From contig DCWQ01000041.1 in NCBI GenBank assembly GCA_002328185.1, positions 39,443 through 48,689 on the forward strand: a stretch of DNA of 9,247 nt. The letters run 5' to 3'. The position numbers were made by a program, and so were the translations under genes. Source of the DNA: Dehalococcoidia bacterium UBA2158. Lineage in GTDB: Bacteria > Chloroflexota > Dehalococcoidia > Lucifugimonadales > UBA3495. Within the stretch, counting starts at the first letter, position 1. Each line of letters begins with the position of its first letter. Shown piece by piece: positions 6,091 through 9,247 of the stretch. The notes below the pieces were generated by a model. The model saw only the letters and a list, made by a program, of their open reading frames with translations, made no database searches and was not told where the DNA came from.

Positions 6091-6579
6091 TTAGGATTGT
6101 ATCAGCGGTATCACGCCCTCCAAACCGTCCACCTGCTCGGCCAGATGGCGGACGGTAACTCCCAGGGCCGGGTGCACCGATTCCGGGGCCAACTCGGCCA
6201 ACGGCACCAGCACAAAGGCCCTCAGATGCAGGCTGGCATGGGGGACGATCAGGTCCGGTTCATCTACCACCAGGTCTTCCAACAGCAGGATGTCTATATC
6301 GATCAGCCGGGGGCCCATGCGGGGTCCGTCTTCCCGTCCCATGTCTAGTTCCAACTTCTTGACCCGCTCCAGTAGTTCGGCGGGTGGGATGGACGTGGCG
6401 ATCTCGGCCACGATATTAAGAAACTTGGGTTGATCGGTCAGACCCCACGGTTCGGTCTCGTAGACGCCTGATGTTCGCAGCACAGCCAGGTCAGGCCGGG
6501 CGTTCAGGGCATTGATGGCATCGGCCAGGTTTTTTTTGCGGTCGCCCAGGTTGGCGCCGAATCCTAGGTAGCCGTTCAA
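6091..6579 (-). CDS. folK: HPPK, 2-amino-4-hydroxy-6-hydroxymethyldihydropteridine diphosphokinase
   Basis: FolK transfers pyrophosphate from ATP to 6-hydroxymethyl-7,8-dihydropterin, giving the substrate that FolP joins to p-aminobenzoate. From TTG 6579 the product has 162 residues, close to the 159 of E. coli. Motifs are YLGFGANLGDR (4-14), SGVYETEPWG (37-46), FLNIVAEIAT (53-62), ELDMGREDGPRMGPRLIDIDILL (77-99) with the two Mg-binding Asp at 94 and 96, and VPHASLHLRAFVLVPLAE (112-129). The first possible TTG (6606) would add nine residues not seen in the family and overlap folP by 31 bp. The TTG at 6579 instead overlaps the folP stop as TTGA, with a GGAAAG 4 nt upstream. This fits translational coupling. 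The rare TTG start may hold FolK below FolP levels, which is inference. Confidence 0.93.
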   Translation of the reverse strand: MNGYLGFGANLGDRKKNLADAINALNARPDLAVLRTSGVYETEPWGLTDQPKFLNIVAEIATSIPPAELLERVKKLELDMGREDGPRMGPRLIDIDILLLEDLVVDEPDLIVPHASLHLRAFVLVPLAELAPESVHPALGVTVRHLAEQVDGLEGVIPLIQS

Positions 6580-7442
6580 GAGGCTTTCCAACCCTGGGGC
6601 CGCCAACCGCGCACCACGGCGTCAGTGACCCGGCAGACCCGCGCCATCTCCTTGACGTCGTGCACCCGTACCAGGTCCGTGCCGCCGGCGATGGCCAGAG
6701 ACACAGTGGCCGCCGTGGCCTCGATCCGCTGGTCGGCTGGCAGGTCCAGCAATCGTCCCAAAGTGGACTTGCGGGAGGTGCCGACCAGAATGGGACAGCC
6801 AACCACCTTGAGAGCGGGCAGCCCGGCCAGGACTGCCAGGTTCTGGTCTGGGGTCTTCCCGAAGCCAATGCCGGGGTCGATGATGATGTTTTCTTGGGGC
6901 ACTCCGGCTTCTATGGCAGTCTTGACGCTGGTCTGTAGGCTAGCTACCACGTCCGGAACCAAGTCTGTATATCGTGTGCCCTTCTGGTTGTGCATCAGGA
7001 CCAGACCGGCCCCGGATTCTGCCGCGACTTTCGCCAACTCGGGCTCGGCTTTCAGGCCCCAGATGTCGTTGATGATAGTTGCCCCCGCGTCGACAGCGAG
7101 CCGGGCCACCTCAGCCTTGTAGGTGTCCACGCTGATGGGCAGGCTAACTTCACCGGCCACGGCTTCCAATGCCGGCATGAGTCTTGCCAACTCTTCATCC
7201 AAGGAGACTTTATCATGGCCCGGGCGGGTCGACTCTGCGCCGATGTCCAAGATGTCAGCCCTCTCTCCTTGAAACCGCAGTGCCTGTTCCACCAGCGCGG
7301 AGACATCGCCGGCCAGCCCGTCGCCTGAGAATGAGTCAGGGGTCACATTGATGACGCCCATCACGTAGGTGCGGACGCCCCAGACCAACGTTTCATCGTT
7401 GGCCACGGTCAGTCCGGTGAGGGGTGTCTGGACTTTGGGCAT
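6576..7442 (-). CDS. folP: Dihydropteroate synthase
   Basis: FolP condenses 6-hydroxymethyl-7,8-dihydropterin pyrophosphate with p-aminobenzoate to form dihydropteroate, in the cytoplasm; it is the sulfonamide target. The 288-residue product carries all TIM-barrel signatures: MGVINVTPDSFSGDG (28-42), DIGAESTRPG (66-75), ISVDTYKAEVA (103-113), INDIWG (124-129), MHNQKG (150-155), IIIDPGIGFGKTPDQN (186-201), ILVGTSRKS (218-226) and RVHDV (259-263). The pterin-binding Asp and Asn, the Lys-containing FGKT and SRKS motifs and the RxH are intact, so it should be active. The ATG at 7442 has GGAG about 10 nt upstream, a slightly long spacing. It is the first gene of the folP-folK pair and is divergent from the carboxyltransferase gene. 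A TAAAAT at 7499-7494 on the minus strand could be its -10, without a good -35. Confidence 0.96.
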   Translation of the reverse strand: MPKVQTPLTGLTVANDETLVWGVRTYVMGVINVTPDSFSGDGLAGDVSALVEQALRFQGERADILDIGAESTRPGHDKVSLDEELARLMPALEAVAGEVSLPISVDTYKAEVARLAVDAGATIINDIWGLKAEPELAKVAAESGAGLVLMHNQKGTRYTDLVPDVVASLQTSVKTAIEAGVPQENIIIDPGIGFGKTPDQNLAVLAGLPALKVVGCPILVGTSRKSTLGRLLDLPADQRIEATAATVSLAIAGGTDLVRVHDVKEMARVCRVTDAVVRGWRPQGWKAS

Positions 7443-7461
7443 GGACTGGAATCTCCGGCTT

Positions 7462-7537
7462 GATTGAGGGGATAGACGCCTATGAATGGCCTCATTTTAT
7501 CACTGTGGGCCGTGCTCAGACTCCTTGCTCCTCAATC
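7462..7537. repeat. 8-bp inverted repeat in the folP/carboxyltransferase divergent region
   Basis: GATTGAGG (7462-7469) recurs as its exact reverse complement CCTCAATC (7530-7537), 60 bp apart. The pair brackets the candidate folP -10, and its right copy lies in the spacer of the candidate carboxyltransferase promoter. It could be a pair of operator half-sites, but two 8-mers in about 200 bp can also occur by chance. Confidence 0.3.
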
Positions 7538-7554
7538 GGCGGGTCTGCTACGAT
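7525..7554 (+). promoter_or_regulatory. Candidate extended -10 promoter for the carboxyltransferase gene
   Basis: TGCTACGAT (7546-7554) has the extended -10 TGn followed by TACGAT, four of six to consensus. A weak -35, TTGCTC (7525-7530), lies 18 bp upstream. The start codon is 94 bp downstream. This is the best plus-strand promoter candidate in the gap, but the match is modest. Confidence 0.35.
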
Positions 7555-7637
7555 TAACCAGGCTCGACCAGACACAACATACAGCGAGATCTCTGTTGGA
7601 TTGCCTTGAGATTCGCTCTGCGATATTCGGACCCGGC

Positions 7638-7645
7638 GGGAGGGG
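7638..7645 (+). promoter_or_regulatory. Ribosome binding site that fixes the carboxyltransferase start
   Basis: GGGAGGGG ends 2 nt before GTG 7648, the strongest Shine-Dalgarno on this strand. The frame is open from a TTG at 7606, but the 14 added residues (MRFALRYSDPAGGA) do not resemble the family, which starts a few residues before the conserved IDSLNAMRQ helix. Confidence 0.7.
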
Positions 7646-7647
7646 CT

Positions 7648-9213
7648 GTGACTGCGGAAAAACGCCAGATCGACGAGAAGATCGATTCCCTGAACGCCAT
7701 GCGCCAAGAGTCCCAGAAGGGCGGTGGCCAGGACCGGATAGACCAGCAACACAGCAGGGGCAAGCTGACCGCCCGCGAGCGTTTGAACCTACTGATGGAC
7801 GAGGGCACCTTCGAAGAAATGGATCCTTTCGTCACCCACCGGGCCACCGACTTCGGCCTGGGTGACCGCCAGGTTCTGGGCGACGCCGTTGTCACCGGCT
7901 ATGGCCAGGTAGAAGGCCGACAGGTCTTCGCCTTCGCCCAAGACTTTACAGTGATGGGCGGTTCGCTCTCCGAGGCCGTCAGCCTGAAGATCTGCAAAAT
8001 GTTGGACCTGGCAGTGAAATCGGGCTGTCCCGTGGTCGGGTTGAACGACTCCGGCGGGGCCCGCATTCAGGAAGGCGTGACCAGCCTGGCTGCCTACGGC
8101 GACATATTCCTGCGTAACACCATGTACTCCGGCGTCATTCCCCAGATCTCTGTCATCGTCGGCCCCTCGGCCGGCGGCGCAGTCTACTCCCCGGCTATTA
8201 CCGATTTCGTCTTCATGGTCAGGGGCACTGGCCAGATGTACATCACCGGCCCCGACGTGATCAAGGCGGTGACCGGCGAAGAAGTGACCCACGAGAGCCT
8301 CGGCGGTGCGGCAATCCACGCCACCCGCAGCGGAGTCGCCCATTTCGTATACGAGACCGAAGAAGAATGCATCAACGAGGTGCGGCACCTGCTGAGCTTC
8401 CTACCCAGCAACAACCTTGAAGACGCCCCGCAAGAAGCCACCGACGACCCAGCCACACGCCGGGAACCCGACCTGCGCTATCTGGTGCCCGACGACGCCA
8501 ACCGCCCCTACGACATGCGGGAGGTCATCTACAAGATCGTCGATGATGAAGAGTTTATGGAGGTCCATCAGAACTTCGCCCCCAACGTAGTGGTGGGGTT
8601 TGGCCGCATGAATGGACGCTCCATCGGCCTGGTGGGCAATCAGCCAGAGTATCTGGCCGGGGTTCTGGACATTGATGCGTCAGCCAAGTCAGCCCGCTTC
8701 ATCCGGTTCTGCGACTGCTTCAACATCCCCATCGTGACTTTGGTGGACGTCCCGGGGTTCATGCCTGGCGTGGATCAGGAATACGGCGGCATCATCCGCC
8801 ACGGCGCCAAGCTGATCTTTGCCTACGCTGAAGCCACGGTGCCCAAAATCGCCGTCATTACCCGAAAGGCCTACGGCGGCGCCTACATCGTCATGAGTAG
8901 CAAGCACCTGCGCTCGGACATCAACCTGGCATGGCCCTCAGCGGAGATCGCTGTCATGGGGGCCGAGGGCGCGGTTAACATCATCTACCGCAGCGAGATA
9001 ACCGAGGCCAAAGATCAGGACGCGAAGCGCCAAGAACTGATCAAGGAATACCAGGACCAGTTCACTACACCCTACATCGCCGCCAGCCGTGGGTTCCTGG
9101 ACGACGTAATCGACCCGGCCGACACCCGCGTCCAGATCATCAAGGCCCTAGAGATGTTGCAGAACAAGCGCGACAGCCTGCCGGCCAAGAAGCATGGGAA
9201 TATTCCGCTGTAG
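7648..9213 (+). CDS. pccB: Acyl-CoA carboxylase, carboxyltransferase (beta) subunit, PccB-like
   Basis: This subunit moves the carboxyl group from carboxybiotin to propionyl-CoA or a related acyl-CoA, giving methylmalonyl-CoA or malonyl-CoA. From GTG 7648 the product has 521 residues, the usual length. Motifs are the N-terminal HSRGKLTARERLNLLMDEGTF (35-55), MGGSLSEA (103-110), NDSGGARIQEG (133-143), GPSAGGAVYSPA (172-183) and MYITGPDVIKAVTGE (197-211). The C-terminal half has DVPGFMPGVDQEYGGIIRHGAKL (367-389), ITRKAYGGAYIVMSSKHL (404-421) and AWPSAEIAVMGAEGAVNI (428-445). Both crotonase-like halves and the Gly-rich oxyanion-hole motifs are intact. The residue after AYGGAY is Ile414, where propionyl-CoA-specific enzymes usually have Asp, so a wider or acetyl-CoA-including substrate range is possible. 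The biotin carboxylase/BCCP partner is not in the window. It has its own Shine-Dalgarno and is divergent from folP. Confidence 0.95.
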   Translation: MTAEKRQIDEKIDSLNAMRQESQKGGGQDRIDQQHSRGKLTARERLNLLMDEGTFEEMDPFVTHRATDFGLGDRQVLGDAVVTGYGQVEGRQVFAFAQDFTVMGGSLSEAVSLKICKMLDLAVKSGCPVVGLNDSGGARIQEGVTSLAAYGDIFLRNTMYSGVIPQISVIVGPSAGGAVYSPAITDFVFMVRGTGQMYITGPDVIKAVTGEEVTHESLGGAAIHATRSGVAHFVYETEEECINEVRHLLSFLPSNNLEDAPQEATDDPATRREPDLRYLVPDDANRPYDMREVIYKIVDDEEFMEVHQNFAPNVVVGFGRMNGRSIGLVGNQPEYLAGVLDIDASAKSARFIRFCDCFNIPIVTLVDVPGFMPGVDQEYGGIIRHGAKLIFAYAEATVPKIAVITRKAYGGAYIVMSSKHLRSDINLAWPSAEIAVMGAEGAVNIIYRSEITEAKDQDAKRQELIKEYQDQFTTPYIAASRGFLDDVIDPADTRVQIIKALEMLQNKRDSLPAKKHGNIPL

Positions 9214-9216
9214 TTG

Positions 9217-9247
9217 ATGGCGGATGGCGAACGCCTCAACTCCGACT
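9217..9247 (+). CDS. Possible start of a downstream gene (partial)
   Basis: An ATG 3 nt after the carboxyltransferase stop opens a frame that runs to the window edge (MADGERLNSD, ten codons). The close spacing would suit an operon partner, but the fragment is too short to identify and no clear Shine-Dalgarno precedes it. It may not be a gene. Confidence 0.25.
   Translation, partial: MADGERLNSD

Noticed and set aside
7606..7647. TTG start adding 14 residues to the carboxyltransferase
   Set aside because: The strong GGGAGGGG before GTG 7648 lies inside this extension, and the added residues are not family-like.
9197..9206. GGAATATTCC palindrome near the carboxyltransferase stop
   Set aside because: It is a short palindrome inside the coding sequence, explained by codons, with no terminator-like stem or T-run.

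Overview
This window looks like an ordinary chromosomal stretch from a GC-rich free-living bacterium. The gene families together suggest Chloroflexota, perhaps a Dehalococcoidia or SAR202-like lineage. The clues are an archaeal-type dUTPase, a solitary GroEL without the usual GlyGlyMet tail, an SCP-x-type thiolase homologue, a PccB-like carboxyltransferase, and a dispersed repeat of the TGTCATCCTGAG type. This assignment is an inference from families, not a marker-gene result.

Layout from left to right. The 3' end of an RCC1-repeat protein (plus strand, 2-151) converges on a thiolase-like protein (minus, 218-1384). A divergent intergenic region with an AT-rich palindromic, Fur-box-like site leads to an EVE/UPF0310 protein with a basic, Gln/Pro-rich tail (plus, 1610-2209). 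That gene overlaps queG (minus, 2202-3353) by 8 bp, tail to tail. A 306-bp gap (3354-3659) holds a roughly 145-bp imperfect inverted repeat that looks like a non-coding mobile element. Then come four minus-strand genes: an archaeal-type dUTPase (3660-4178), groEL (4287-5912), folK (6091-6579) and folP (6576-7442). A divergent promoter region separates folP from a plus-strand acyl-CoA carboxylase carboxyltransferase gene (7648-9213). A possible next gene begins just before the window ends.

How the genes work together. folP and folK catalyse consecutive steps of folate synthesis and share a 4-bp TTGA stop/start overlap, so they are probably co-translated. groEL appears to be its own unit, with a good sigma70-type promoter upstream and a strong hairpin terminator downstream, and no CIRCE element or groES nearby. 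queG (last step of queuosine synthesis), the dUTPase (nucleotide sanitation) and the EVE protein (putative modified-base or RNA binding) are housekeeping or accessory genes with no evident shared pathway. The carboxyltransferase would act with a biotin carboxylase/BCCP subunit that is not in the window.

I found no CRISPR array, RNA gene, intact transposase, phage gene or recognisable new defence system. The points worth a second look are: loss of both catalytic cysteines in the thiolase homologue, the inverted-repeat element, the orphan GroEL, the EVE tail and its upstream palindrome, the Ile at the substrate-selectivity position of the carboxyltransferase, and the absent deaminase-type glutamate in the dUTPase.
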